A stretch of 40,260 nt of DNA from Bacteroidales bacterium (lineage in GTDB: Bacteria > Bacteroidota > Bacteroidia > Bacteroidales > PUMT01): NCBI GenBank assembly GCA_007135095.1, contig SLJO01000030.1, positions 1 through 40,260 of the forward strand. The letters are read 5' to 3'. Positions 25,738 through 37,585 of the stretch are shown one piece after another. The position numbers and the translations under genes are program-made. Every line of letters starts with the position of its first letter. The stretch's first letter is position 1. Under the pieces are notes generated by a model. The model saw only the letters and a list, made by a program, of their open reading frames with translations. It was not told the DNA's origin and did not search any database.

Positions 25738-25929
25738 TTATTCTGTACGTTTGATAATTTCAGAGCTGCGGTGTCCGTAAGGCAATGATCCTCCCTCTTC
25801 CTGCTTGAGTTTTTTCCATGCCCTGGAGATAATTACCTCGTCCACATCATCCTTTTCGCAGGGGACTTCCACAATATATTCCTCAAAGGCATATGTGGCA
25901 ATATTGAGTTTCACTATCGCTTTACCCAT
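25738..25929 (-). CDS. Small conserved-looking protein of unknown function
   Basis: A 63-aa protein read from ATG 25929, preceded by a purine-rich AAGAAG. It starts MGKAIVKLNIATYAFEEYIVEVP and is rich in charged residues, with no hydrophobic helix and one cysteine. I do not recognise the family. It lies 18 bases upstream of the TonB-dependent receptor on the same strand and may be co-transcribed. A longer reading from 25962 is possible. Reality as a gene is supported by its clean protein-like composition and its placement, not by homology. Confidence 0.5.
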   Translation of the reverse strand: MGKAIVKLNIATYAFEEYIVEVPCEKDDVDEVIISRAWKKLKQEEGGSLPYGHRSSEIIKRTE

Positions 25930-26216
25930 AACTTCTTGCTTAATACCGGGAGGCGCTGGCATAACCCCGGTTCAACAAAACTAATACATAAAAGTTAATA
26001 TTTCTGCATTTATCAAACATATTTGAAGCTCCGGGGAACGATTGATTGCCGGCATGACCAACCCTGCTTCACAGTTTCCTGCGGGGGGATGGTGCGTTTT
26101 TAAGAACATACGAACTGTTTGACAGAATTCATGTTAAGAAAATTAAACAAGCCAGGTAACCCGAACTTATTGGTTCATTTTTTGTTATCATAAAAGTTTA
26201 CAATGGCATATTCAAG

Positions 26217-27938
26217 ATGATCAGAATCATATACCTGTATATTATATTTGGTTGCCTGGCCCTGATAATGACGGGATGCGAAAATACCGGCCATGACAGG
26301 AAGTTCAGCGAGCAGATGGTGGCCTGTATTGACAGTATGCAGGGAGGAGCAATGCTGCTTCACGGAAACAGGATCCACAGCCCCGAAATCATACGGCAAA
26401 TCTATGACACCGGTAACGGTCTTGTTGAGGCGAAATGGGACAACTGGGTAAATATTGATCAGTTGCTTAACTCCATACGCAATGCTTACTATCATGGCCT
26501 TCAGCCTGAAGATTACCATCTTTCGGCTCTTTATGACCTTATGAATAAGGTTATTGCCTCGGAAGAAACTGATTTTTATGACAGTGTGGCTTTTGAATTG
26601 CTTCTTACCGACTCTTTTTTGCTCCTGGCCTCTCACCTTTCTGAGGGAAAGACCATCCGGGGTACGGATACCCCAAGGTGGACCGCATCGGGCAGCAAGC
26701 CTGGAAAAGACTGGAAAGGCTTTCTGGAAAATTCCCTGGATGAACAACGGGTATTTATAAATATTGAACAGCTGGCCCCGGCTCATGATGAATACATAAA
26801 ACTCATAGACGCCCTGGAGTACTACAGGCAGGTTGAAGAGGAGGGAGGATGGGTGAAATTTGACACCGGGCAGCCAAAGCTTGAAAAAGGCATGCGGCAT
26901 CCGGATGTTGTCCTCCTGCGAAAAAGGCTTTCGGGCACCCGGCATTTTGGAGAAAATGACACCGCTGACCTGCTGTTTTTTGACGATAACCTGCATGACC
27001 AGGTGGCAGAATTCCAGAAAAGGAACGGCCTTGCTGCCGATGGTGTAGTTGGCCCTGCGACTGCTGAAGCACTGGGTTATTCTGTTTATGAAAATATTTC
27101 AACAATCAAGACCAACCTGGAACGCTGGAGGAGGCTTGATGACCTGGGTGATCATTATATTGTGGTAAACATCCCTGATTACAGGCTTTCGGTTATAAAG
27201 GAAGGCAGAACAATGCTGACCAGTGATGTTGTGGTGGGCCAGCGTCACAGGCAAACACCCGTGCTCAGCTCCGAGCTGACAAAAATGGAACTGAATCCTT
27301 TCTGGTTTGTCCCGCCCGGAATGCTGAAACATAAAATAATTCCCACTGTCAGAAGAGATATTGAATACCTGGAAAGGAATAATATGGTAGTCCTTGATAA
27401 AGACTGGAGGAGGGTTGATCCTGGGTCGGTCGACTGGCACTCGGGGTTTGGTGAGGGGTTTCCATATATTATACGTCAGAATCCCGGACCGGGTAATGAA
27501 ATGGGCCGGATAAAATTCCTTTTCCCCAACCGTCATTTTGTAACTATCCATGGTACACCCTACACTCATCTTTTCCGGCAAAACATACGCGCATTCAGCG
27601 CCGGATGCATCCGTATCAGGACTCCGCTTCAACTTGCCGAATACCTGCTTAATAATCAGGAAGACTGGACGATGGGGCAATTACTTGAAGTGCTTGACAG
27701 TAATGAGTTTCGGCGGGTAGAGTTCGTCAATCCCCTTTCCCTGCATATTTTGTACTTCACTGCCTGGGCCGGTGAAGACGGGGTGACGAACTTCCGGAAG
27801 GATATATATTCTCTTGATCCCCCCTTGCTGGAAGCACTTCAGCAGCACCCTCCCGGTTATGAGCATGAAATTTCAGTGCAGTTGCCTGCCGGCCTGGCAG
27901 CAACAGACGGTGAGCTCCGAAATCAGGCGAATCAATAA
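26217..27938 (+). CDS. Lipoprotein L,D-transpeptidase (YcbB/LdtD-like) with peptidoglycan-binding domain
   Basis: A 573-aa protein that probably makes 3-3 cross-links in peptidoglycan. A signal sequence ends in the lipobox IMTGC, suggesting lipid anchoring. The N-terminal scaffold (about 70-210) is typical of the YcbB group. A PG_binding_1-like domain (about 225-285) carries DQVAEFQKRNGLAADGVVGPAT. The YkuD catalytic domain (about 315-490) has HGTP near 445 and SAGCIRI with the catalytic cysteine near 463. Both catalytic elements are intact. It is transcribed alone, divergent from the receptor block. Length is normal for YcbB-type enzymes. Confidence 0.93.
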   Translation: MIRIIYLYIIFGCLALIMTGCENTGHDRKFSEQMVACIDSMQGGAMLLHGNRIHSPEIIRQIYDTGNGLVEAKWDNWVNIDQLLNSIRNAYYHGLQPEDYHLSALYDLMNKVIASEETDFYDSVAFELLLTDSFLLLASHLSEGKTIRGTDTPRWTASGSKPGKDWKGFLENSLDEQRVFINIEQLAPAHDEYIKLIDALEYYRQVEEEGGWVKFDTGQPKLEKGMRHPDVVLLRKRLSGTRHFGENDTADLLFFDDNLHDQVAEFQKRNGLAADGVVGPATAEALGYSVYENISTIKTNLERWRRLDDLGDHYIVVNIPDYRLSVIKEGRTMLTSDVVVGQRHRQTPVLSSELTKMELNPFWFVPPGMLKHKIIPTVRRDIEYLERNNMVVLDKDWRRVDPGSVDWHSGFGEGFPYIIRQNPGPGNEMGRIKFLFPNRHFVTIHGTPYTHLFRQNIRAFSAGCIRIRTPLQLAEYLLNNQEDWTMGQLLEVLDSNEFRRVEFVNPLSLHILYFTAWAGEDGVTNFRKDIYSLDPPLLEALQQHPPGYEHEISVQLPAGLAATDGELRNQANQ

Positions 27939-28046
27939 TTGTTAAAGCTGCGTTAAGATTTTAACATGAAGTTGTAAAATCGTTTAATTGCATAAAAAAT
28001 TTTACAGTACGGGTATGCTTTATTTTCTTTGCATAAAATTATTGAT

Positions 28047-29384
28047 ATGAGAATAATGAAATTCGGAGGGACATCCCTCGGTAATGCCGAAAGGATAAGT
28101 CATGTGGCAGGGTTAATAGCAAAAAACAACGATTGTATGGTCGTCTGCTCTGCCATGAGCGGGGTTACCAATATGCTGGTTGATATTTCATCACTCTGGA
28201 ACAGTGGCAGGATAAGGGAAGCTGAAGATCTTGTTGGGATCCTCAGGAATCTTTTTCTGGAAACCTGCCTTGAGCTTTTTAAAGGCACCCAGCCGGTCCA
28301 ACCTCTGACAGTCAGTGTAAACAATCACTTTGATGTTGTCAGAAACCGGCTTAAACGCGAACACAACCTGAATGAGGAGAACTGGTTACTGGCCCAGGGA
28401 GAGATTATTACAACTGAGATTATTGCATCCTATCTTAATGCGACAGGCATAGAGATAACCTGGTTGAATGCCCTTGATTTCATGCGGACGGGACCCGACA
28501 ATGAGCCTTCAGTGAATGATATACGTGACAGGCTGAGTCATATCCTCGGTGACAAGCCCCGGGGCAGGTTCCTTACCCAGGGGTATATTTGCCTTGATCA
28601 TGAGGGGAATACAAGCAACCTGAAACGGGGCGGGAGCGACTATACTGCCACCCTTGCCGGTGCTGCTCTTCATGCAGAAATAATAGAAATATGGACTGAT
28701 ATAGATGGTGTCAGGAATAACGACCCCAGATTTGTTGATGGCACTTTTCCCATCAGGGAACTATCGTTCGATGAGGCCGCCGAGCTTGCGTATTTTGGAG
28801 CCAAGATACTGCACCCTTCATGTGTGTGGCCGGCAAGTACCAATAGTATTCCCATTCAGCTTAAAAACACCATGGAGCCTGATGCTCCCGGAACCATGAT
28901 ATCTTCAGGGAGAAACCGTAAGGGCATAACCGCGGTGGCAGCAAAAGAGGGAATTACCGTGATCAGGATAAGGTCAGACAGGATGTTGAATGCATACGGG
29001 TTCCTAAACCAGATATTTTCAATTTTTGAAAAATACAAAACTCCCATCGATGTGATAACCACCTCGGAGGTGGCTGTTTCAGTTACTATTGATAATCCCC
29101 GCTATCTAAGTGATATCGAGGCTGAACTTGCCGGAATCGGGACAGTGCTGATTGAAACCGGACAGGCTATAGTATGTGTTGTTGGCGATGTTCTTGAACG
29201 GCACCACGACCGGGCAGTTAAAATTCTTGATTCGGTGAAGGATTTTAATGTTAAAATGATTTCCTTTGGAGGCAGCAGAAATAATATAACTATTGTTGTT
29301 CCCGAAGAACAAAGAAAAGACATTCTTCGTTCTTTAAACAGCTTATTATTCAATAACCAGTCTAAATCAGTTATTCATGGCTGA
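28047..29384 (+). CDS. lysC: Aspartate kinase (lysine-branch copy)
   Basis: A 445-aa enzyme that phosphorylates L-aspartate, the first step toward lysine, threonine and methionine. The nucleotide-binding start is MKFGGTSLGN (residues 4-13). Other family motifs are AQGEIITTEI, RGGSDYTATL, EIWTDIDGVRNNDPR and ELAYFGAKILHP. Two ACT regulatory domains occupy the C-terminal third. ATG 28047 is the natural start; a TTG at 28029 is an in-frame alternative. The 3' end overlaps lysA by 8 bases, so this copy is coupled to lysine synthesis and is probably feedback-controlled by lysine. Effector specificity is an inference. Confidence 0.93.
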   Translation: MRIMKFGGTSLGNAERISHVAGLIAKNNDCMVVCSAMSGVTNMLVDISSLWNSGRIREAEDLVGILRNLFLETCLELFKGTQPVQPLTVSVNNHFDVVRNRLKREHNLNEENWLLAQGEIITTEIIASYLNATGIEITWLNALDFMRTGPDNEPSVNDIRDRLSHILGDKPRGRFLTQGYICLDHEGNTSNLKRGGSDYTATLAGAALHAEIIEIWTDIDGVRNNDPRFVDGTFPIRELSFDEAAELAYFGAKILHPSCVWPASTNSIPIQLKNTMEPDAPGTMISSGRNRKGITAVAAKEGITVIRIRSDRMLNAYGFLNQIFSIFEKYKTPIDVITTSEVAVSVTIDNPRYLSDIEAELAGIGTVLIETGQAIVCVVGDVLERHHDRAVKILDSVKDFNVKMISFGGSRNNITIVVPEEQRKDILRSLNSLLFNNQSKSVIHG

Positions 29385-30561
29385 TCTCACTACCATAGAA
29401 ACCCCTTTTTACCTGTACGATCTTGACCTTCTGGAGGAGACGGTATCTTCCGCCATGAAAGAGGCCGGTAGTCGCGGTTTTTTCGTTCATTATGCCATCA
29501 AGGCGAATAATAATCCGGTGGTTGCCGGCATTATAAGGGATCGGGGACTTGGTGCTGACTGTGTTAGCGGGAATGAAGTACTTAAGTCGATCGAACTGGG
29601 TTTTCCCCGGAAGGGAATTTTTTTTGCAGGTGTGGGCAAAACCGACCGTGAGATACAACTTGCCCTTGATGAAGGTATCCTTTTAAATTGTGAATCGGTT
29701 GAAGAGCTCCGGGTCATTGAAGAGATTGCGGAAAGTGCAGGCAGAACCGCCCGGCTGGCACTGCGCGTAAACCCTTCCGTAGAGGCTTTTACTCACCATT
29801 ATATTGCCACTGGCATGGATGAGAACAAGTTCGGTATAAGTACTGCCCATCTGCAGGATGCACTGGATATCTGCCATGGATCAGACTTCCTTGATTTTGT
29901 GGGGCTGCATTTTCATATCGGCTCCCAGATAACCTCGCTGGAACCTTATAAAAGGTTGTGTGAACGGGTAAACCAGATATGGAAGGATTTTGACATATCA
30001 GGATACGGGGGCAGTCTATTAAATATGGGGGGAGGTCTTGGGATTGATTATGATGATCCAGAAGGCAATCCCATTCCTGACTTCGCCTCTTTTTTTACAG
30101 TTTTCTCCCAGACATTGAAGCTGCCTGGCAGCATCAGCATCCATTTTGAACTGGGCCGCAGCCTGACCGGTCAGTGCGGAAAAATTGTCACAAGGGTGCT
30201 TTACACCAAGCAGGGTGTAGGAAAAAAGTTTGTTATAACCGACGCCGGCATGACAGAGCTAATGAGGCCGTCATTGTACCAGGCGGTTCATAAAATAAAG
30301 AATATCAGCTCATCGGGTAACCCCCAAACCTATGATATAGTAGGTCCTGTCTGTGAATCAAGCGATGTTTTTGCAAGGGATGCCACTCTGCCGGCAACAG
30401 CCCGGGGTGACCTGCTCCAGATTTTTTCCTGCGGTGCTTATGCCGAATCGATGACCCTTAATTTTAATCTCAGGGAAAAGCCCTCACCGGTATATCTCTC
30501 GGAAGGGAAATTATTAACGGCCGGGAATTATCAGGCCGTTAATTCCACTACAAACCTCTAA
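29377..30561 (+). CDS. lysA: Diaminopimelate decarboxylase
   Basis: A 394-aa PLP enzyme of the fold-III group, making L-lysine from meso-diaminopimelate. The PLP lysine lies in HYAIKANNNP, near residue 47. Also visible are GLHFHIGSQI, the phosphate-binding NMGGGLGIDY, and the substrate-binding GPVCESSDVF with its conserved Cys and Glu. The usual EPGR motif reads ELGRSLTG here. It overlaps the upstream aspartokinase by 8 bases. No other lysine genes are in the window. Confidence 0.93.
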   Translation: MADLTTIETPFYLYDLDLLEETVSSAMKEAGSRGFFVHYAIKANNNPVVAGIIRDRGLGADCVSGNEVLKSIELGFPRKGIFFAGVGKTDREIQLALDEGILLNCESVEELRVIEEIAESAGRTARLALRVNPSVEAFTHHYIATGMDENKFGISTAHLQDALDICHGSDFLDFVGLHFHIGSQITSLEPYKRLCERVNQIWKDFDISGYGGSLLNMGGGLGIDYDDPEGNPIPDFASFFTVFSQTLKLPGSISIHFELGRSLTGQCGKIVTRVLYTKQGVGKKFVITDAGMTELMRPSLYQAVHKIKNISSSGNPQTYDIVGPVCESSDVFARDATLPATARGDLLQIFSCGAYAESMTLNFNLREKPSPVYLSEGKLLTAGNYQAVNSTTNL

Positions 30562-30714
30562 CCGGCCCGCGGCAGAAAATGATTATTTCCTCTGGCAATT
30601 CTCCGGAATAATTTATATACTTGCCTGTGCAATGACTGCGGGCATAAAAATTCCTGCGGGCGGCGGCTACAATCACAAATAAGACACGGTAATATTCTTA
30701 ACCATCTTATAATT

Positions 30715-31923
30715 ATGAATATGCAGAATTCATCAAAAATCCCCTCCGGTCAGAAATACCAGATACAAAAGTCACAGGGCATAATTTGCTCCGGAAGTTC
30801 CCTAACGGCAATTGCCCTGGTGGTTGCTTCATCGCTTACCTTCATGCCCGGTTGTTCCCGGGAAGTGGAATGGGTTAGCCCGTATAAGGGTATTGACTGG
30901 GACAATGTTCTCCAGGCCAAGGCACAGCTTCATACTCATACGACACGAAGCGACGGCTATTTCAGTCCCAATTATGTGGTGGACCGCTATCATGAGCTGG
31001 GGTACGATATCCTGGCTATCACCGACCACTGGCTGGTGACATATCCATGGCAGGAGTTTTCCTCGTTCAGTCCTTCCAGCCGCACCTATGTGCGCCGGGA
31101 CGAGGGGGAGCTTGACGCACTGGAGCATGGCGATGTTTTTGTATATGCGGATCGTGATCCCGGTGCATTGGGAATGCTGGCCATCAGGGGTTCGGAACCT
31201 TCACATACAGGGCGCCGGAACCATCATATGGTTTCATTGTTTGCCGGTGTTTCAGGGGAAGGTATGGATTTTGAGCAAACCCTGGCTGCAAACGAAGAGG
31301 CGGGCGGGCTTATCTCCTTTGCCCATCCGGCAAGGAGTACAGAACGGAATAATAATGAACCGGATGATTATATTTACTATTTCGACAAATACCCCCATGT
31401 CTATGGAATTGACATATTCACAAGGGCTACATTCAGGGAGCCTGACAGATGGCCGATCAGTAAAAACCTTATATCCCGGCTGCTGATGCATTACGGTTCC
31501 CCTGATGCGCCGGGCTGGAGACCTGTATGGATGACCGCCACTGACGATTTGCACAGATTGGAAGATATTGATCAGGCTTACCAGGTACAACTGGTTGATC
31601 GGCTGGATCATGAAAATGTTTACAACAGCCTGAAAAACGGTGCATTCTTCTGGGTTGCCAAAGCCCCCGGTAAACAGGCACCCGTGATCAGTTCAATTGA
31701 TTTCAGCGGCTCGGCCATAACAGTCAATGGCACAGGTTACGATCATGTTTCATGGTATTTTGACAATAAGCTTGTACATACGGGAGAGAAATTTGATTTT
31801 TTTGAAAACGGATCTGAAGAAATGTTTTATGTATATTTCCTTGCCCATACCTCTGATTTTTCAGTAGAAAGAGGGCAGGGCGCCCTCACCGGAAGCCAGC
31901 CCTTCTGGATTGTTAAAAAGTAG
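30715..31923 (+). CDS. PHP-domain lipoprotein (putative metal-dependent phosphoesterase)
   Basis: A 402-aa protein. An N-terminal hydrophobic segment ends in a lipobox-like MPGC at Cys47, suggesting export and lipid anchoring. The PHP domain starts with AQLHTHTTRSDG and YDILAITDHW, giving the first metal-binding His and Asp groups. Further His residues occur in GRRNHHMVSL and SFAHPARST, and Asp-Asp in TATDDLHR. The last about 70 residues look like a small beta-rich domain. PHP proteins hydrolyse phosphoesters; the substrate here is unknown. It sits alone between the lysine and methionine gene pairs and has no obvious link to them. Confidence 0.82.
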   Translation: MNMQNSSKIPSGQKYQIQKSQGIICSGSSLTAIALVVASSLTFMPGCSREVEWVSPYKGIDWDNVLQAKAQLHTHTTRSDGYFSPNYVVDRYHELGYDILAITDHWLVTYPWQEFSSFSPSSRTYVRRDEGELDALEHGDVFVYADRDPGALGMLAIRGSEPSHTGRRNHHMVSLFAGVSGEGMDFEQTLAANEEAGGLISFAHPARSTERNNNEPDDYIYYFDKYPHVYGIDIFTRATFREPDRWPISKNLISRLLMHYGSPDAPGWRPVWMTATDDLHRLEDIDQAYQVQLVDRLDHENVYNSLKNGAFFWVAKAPGKQAPVISSIDFSGSAITVNGTGYDHVSWYFDNKLVHTGEKFDFFENGSEEMFYVYFLAHTSDFSVERGQGALTGSQPFWIVKK

Positions 31924-31994
31924 GTTCTGATAATCACAATTGTAAATATGTAAATATATTTGCGAACTTTGTTTTTGTTTTTGCAAAAAACCAT

Positions 31995-32002
31995 TATTTT
32001 TG
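31995..32002 (+). promoter_or_regulatory. Putative promoter -7 element for the riboswitch-controlled operon
   Basis: TATTTTTG matches the Bacteroidota TAnnTTTG element exactly. TTTG sequences occur upstream at spacings of 17 and 23, slightly off the usual 19-21. Transcription would begin near 32010, about 130 bases before the riboswitch P1 stem. The surrounding tract is T- and A-rich, so chance is possible. Confidence 0.45.
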
Positions 32003-32142
32003 TAAATGAAAATCCCGCTCCCGTAATTATAAGGCGTCAGGTTTTCAGAACTAACAGGATCAATTATTCTATATTCACATGTCAGTGCATCCCGGTTTAA
32101 TCTGAAATATAATCCGGGCCCACAAATGAAATGGAAGATTGA

Positions 32143-32239
32143 TTTATAAAGAAGAGCAGAGAGAACAGGCTCAATGAAGCTCTAGCAACCCTCTCACCGG
32201 AGAAAAGGTGCTAATACCTGCCCCAAAGGGGATTATAAA
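32143..32239 (+). ncRNA. SAM-I type (S-box) riboswitch
   Basis: The hallmark strings of the S-box aptamer are present in order: CAATGAAGCTCTAGCAACC (core), AAGGTGCTAATACCTGC, and then a CCCC-AAA-GGGG hairpin (P4). P1 closes as TTTATAA (32143-32149) with TTATAAA (32233-32239). GAGAG near 32158 pairs with CTCTC at 32191-32195 (P2), and CACC with GGTG forms P3. SAM binding normally lowers expression of methionine or SAM genes. The downstream genes are an aspartokinase and metY, an expected target. The family call is strong; exact helix limits are read by eye. Confidence 0.9.
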
Positions 32240-32399
32240 CTCAAAACCATTTATCATGAAGAGTATGAAACATAACATTGAATTTATTCTGCCGGGACAA
32301 CCGCCGGCTCCATCGCCTTCTTTTATATTTATCCCTGCATTCCCCTTACTTCTGCCCAAACATATGTTGATGCGCAGCATGCGCAGCATGCATTGACAG

Positions 32400-32424
32400 A
32401 AAACCCTGTTCCGGGGAGTTTTTT
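32400..32424 (+). terminator. Possible intrinsic terminator / riboswitch expression platform
   Basis: AAAACCCT pairs with GGGAGTTTT allowing one bulged A and a G-T pair, followed by a run of six T. It lies between the SAM-I aptamer and the aspartokinase start, so it may be the regulated terminator. It is 160 bases past the aptamer, so direct competition with P1 is not evident. Just before it, a 9-bp unit GCGCAGCAT is repeated head to tail at 32372-32389. Confidence 0.45.
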
Positions 32425-32504
32425 CATTATGGCCGGGATGGCCATTAATGGAAAACTTAATATATCATATTATCATATTTTCAATCCATTAAAATAACAT
32501 TACA

Positions 32505-35241
<2,737 letters not shown>

Positions 35242-35265
35242 TCAGCCGCTTTAATTCAAACCAAT

Positions 35266-35302
35266 ATTCGGGGATTTCGGCAGAAAACCGATATCCCCGA
35301 AT
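35266..35302 (+). terminator. Stable hairpin after metY, probable terminator
   Basis: ATTCGGGGAT (35266-35275) pairs perfectly with ATCCCCGAAT (35293-35302), and inside it TCGG pairs with CCGA around a CAGAAAA loop. The hairpin begins 24 bases after the metY stop. It lacks a long T run, so termination may be weak or factor-dependent. The rest of 35303-35635 shows no gene or RNA that I can support. Confidence 0.65.
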
Positions 35303-35635
35303 GTATGCGTCGATTAGCGTAAACTGCCCCATTGCAGTATTTTTGATTTATCAATCTTTGTATCCTCTCTTCTACAAATGTGTTGCAACATCACCCCACT
35401 TTTGGAATTTCCGTAATTGCATTTCCTTCCTTTCACTGAATATTTTCCCAACTGATTGCCCGGCAAAACTGAATAATCAGCAACCATGGGCCAGGGTTAT
35501 TAATGGCTTATAAAATTTACTAATGGCATAGTTTTTTCATTTAGCCAGAAAGGTATTATTATGGCATGCCTGGAAATTCTGTCAAATGCTGCCGGTTAAC
35601 CTTATTTTAATCATATAAAATAAAATTACTAGCAT

Positions 35636-35992
35636 ATGTTTAAAATTCTGGATCTCACAAAAGATAACCTTATTGCCTTTAAGGTAAAGGGAAAAATTGA
35701 AAAGTCGGATTATGAAGTGCTGCAGGCATTACTGGACAAGACCGAACGGGAACATGACATACGAAAACTTTATGTCGAAATAGAGAGTATTGAAGGTATT
35801 GAACCTGTCGCTCTCTGGGAAGATATAAAAGTTTACTTTCAGCACATTAAAAATCTGGATAGAATAGCGATAATCGGTCCTGGCAAAATGCTCGAAATAC
35901 TGTCCAAAATGAGCAAACCATTTGTTGCAGGCGAGGTTAAGGTATTCAGTGAGGATGAATTAATGGCTGCCCGGGAATGGATCATGGAGTAG
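35636..35992 (+). CDS. SpoIIAA-like (STAS-related) protein
   Basis: A 118-aa protein resembling the SpoIIAA-like family (PF11964 type). It has an alternating beta/alpha pattern with FKVKGKIEKSDYEVLQALL at the start, LYVEIESIEGIEPVALWEDIKVYFQHIKNLDRIAIIGPGKMLEIL in the middle and an AREWI ending. Members often occur alone and have unknown function; some may bind lipid-like ligands. It is monocistronic, flanked by gaps of 394 and 176 bases. It is not next to an anti-sigma factor in this window (the ATPase at 38344 is 2.3 kb away), so no link should be assumed. Confidence 0.78.
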   Translation: MFKILDLTKDNLIAFKVKGKIEKSDYEVLQALLDKTEREHDIRKLYVEIESIEGIEPVALWEDIKVYFQHIKNLDRIAIIGPGKMLEILSKMSKPFVAGEVKVFSEDELMAAREWIME

Positions 35993-36168
35993 TCTGCAGG
36001 GCTGACCCTTCGGGTGGATTACCAGCCAGGCGCCCTGATTTGGCCACAGATTTACTTTTTTATGCTGCCATAGTGCCGTGTTTGTGAATATGATGTTAAT
36101 TTAGCACCGGATTCTTCTATGGTTATCATAAGTTTGGAAGGTATAATTAAATCAGGGACAAGCTAAAA

Positions 36169-37119
36169 ATGAAAGTTGCAGACAAATTTGATGGCAAAAG
36201 CACCAAAATATCTTTCGAGCTACTGCCCCCGCTAAGGGGCAGCAGCATTGAAAGTGTTTACCGCACAATTGATCGGCTCAGGGATTTCAATCCCTCCTGT
36301 ATCAATATTACCTACCATAAGGAAGAAACCGTGTTCGCAAAGCTTGCCGACGGCAGCATCCGCAAAAAGGTTCTAAGAAAAAGGCCCGGAACAGTGGGTA
36401 TTGCTGCAGCCATCCAGCATAAATATGGCATTGATGTGGTTCCCCACATTATATGCGGTGGATTTTCCAGGCGTGATACTGAGGAGGCACTGATAGACCT
36501 CGACTTCCTTGGTATTCATAACCTGCTGGTTCTAAGGGGAGATGCAGATAAAGAGACGGGGGTTTTTAAACCCTGGGAAGACGGACACTCATTTGCAGTT
36601 GACCTGGTAAGGCAGATCAGCAACATGAACAAAGGCATTTACCTTGAGCAATATCACAGCGACCCGGCACGGACTGGTTTTTCTGTTGGTGTAGCAGGGT
36701 ATCCTGAAAAGCACTACGAAGCACCAAGCTTTGAGGAGGACCTTTATTATCTTAAAATGAAGGTTGAGGCAGGGGCGGAGTATATTGTCACACAAATGTT
36801 TTTTGACAACAGGGTATTTCATGATTTCACTGCCCGGTGCAGGGAGACAGGAATCAGGGTTCCGATAGTACCCGGATTAAAGCCAATTGCTTTAAGAAAA
36901 CATCTTGAAATACTGCCAAAGGTCTTCGGGGTAAATATTCCTGAAGAACTGATACGGGAAATCAATGCCTGTAAATCAGAAAGTGATGTTTACAATGCCG
37001 GCATCGAATGGGCGGCCAGCCAGTCGGCTGAACTCAAGAAAAGCGGCGTTCCCGCAATCCATTATTATACCATGAGCCGTCCGGATAATATCGTTGAGAT
37101 AGTAAAAAGGGTATTCTGA
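36169..37119 (+). CDS. metF: Methylenetetrahydrofolate reductase
   Basis: A 316-aa FAD-dependent TIM-barrel enzyme that reduces 5,10-methylene-THF to 5-methyl-THF, the methyl donor for methionine synthase. Recognisable parts are ISFELLPPLRG (with the catalytic Glu), NITYHKEE, VPHIICGGFSRRDTEEAL, NLLVLRGDADKE, GVAGYPEKHYEAP and TQMFFDNRVF. It is complete and of normal length. It lies near the SAM-regulated metY operon, but I found no riboswitch in its own 176-base leader. Confidence 0.96.
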   Translation: MKVADKFDGKSTKISFELLPPLRGSSIESVYRTIDRLRDFNPSCINITYHKEETVFAKLADGSIRKKVLRKRPGTVGIAAAIQHKYGIDVVPHIICGGFSRRDTEEALIDLDFLGIHNLLVLRGDADKETGVFKPWEDGHSFAVDLVRQISNMNKGIYLEQYHSDPARTGFSVGVAGYPEKHYEAPSFEEDLYYLKMKVEAGAEYIVTQMFFDNRVFHDFTARCRETGIRVPIVPGLKPIALRKHLEILPKVFGVNIPEELIREINACKSESDVYNAGIEWAASQSAELKKSGVPAIHYYTMSRPDNIVEIVKRVF

Positions 37120-37192
37120 TTTCGCCTGACCAACCTGTTTAACCTGCCAGGCGCTGCCCGGCAATCAGGAGCCAGTCAGCAGGCTACCCAAA

Positions 37193-37585
37193 TTACCGTT
37201 CCCTGTGGTGTCCATTTTCCTGTTCGACTTCGGGTTCCGGCATTTCGGCTTCCTGCTCATCAATAACTTCGCCTTCCCGGGTAATCTTTACTAATTTGGC
37301 TTCATCTTCATCCGCTTTAGTCAATAAAACCTCGTAAAAAGTCCCCTCTTCATAGTCGCTTTCAATTTTAGCCTCAACAGGCACCCAGTCCTCATATTTC
37401 TCCATCAGTGCTTCGCGGACGGTCTGAGGCAGACCATCTATACCAAAGAGCTCTTCCTGAGGATGTTCCTGTTCCTGCCTTTCCTGTTCCTGTCTTTCCT
37501 GCAACTGTTCAGCAGTGTATCCGGCAGTTGCAGTTATAAAAAAGCCAAGGGAAGCTGCTAATGCAAATGACTTAATATTTTTCAT
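37193..37585 (-). CDS. Small secreted acidic protein with a PepSY-like core
   Basis: A 130-aa protein with an N-terminal signal peptide (MKNIKSFALAASLGFFITATAG), then a Gln/Glu/Arg-rich stretch built from an imperfect EQERQ repeat. A folded-looking centre (GIDGLPQTVREALMEKYEDWVPVEAKIESDYEEGTFYEVLLTK) resembles the PepSY-like repeats common in periplasmic Bacteroidota proteins. The acidic tail ends in GHHRER. Function is unknown. It is transcribed alone toward metF. Confidence 0.7.
   Translation of the reverse strand: MKNIKSFALAASLGFFITATAGYTAEQLQERQEQERQEQEHPQEELFGIDGLPQTVREALMEKYEDWVPVEAKIESDYEEGTFYEVLLTKADEDEAKLVKITREGEVIDEQEAEMPEPEVEQENGHHRER

Noticed and set aside
25963-26216. Cobalamin riboswitch upstream of the BtuB-like receptor
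   Set aside because: I looked for the B12-box (GCCACTG) on the minus strand and found none, so cobalamin as ligand has no RNA support.
32208-32396. Small open frame overlapping the SAM-I riboswitch
   Set aside because: It covers conserved aptamer bases and is Pro/Ile/Met-rich without domain features. The RNA explains the sequence better.
35301-35513. 70-aa plus-strand open frame after metY
   Set aside because: It begins inside the terminator hairpin arm, has no recognisable domain and is rich in Cys, Phe and Ser without a coherent pattern. Treated as non-coding.
35636-35992. Linking the SpoIIAA-like protein to the RsbW-like ATPase as a partner-switch pair
   Set aside because: The protein belongs to the SpoIIAA-like STAS-related group without the typical phosphorylated-serine context, and the genes are 2.3 kb apart with metF and a minus-strand gene between them.
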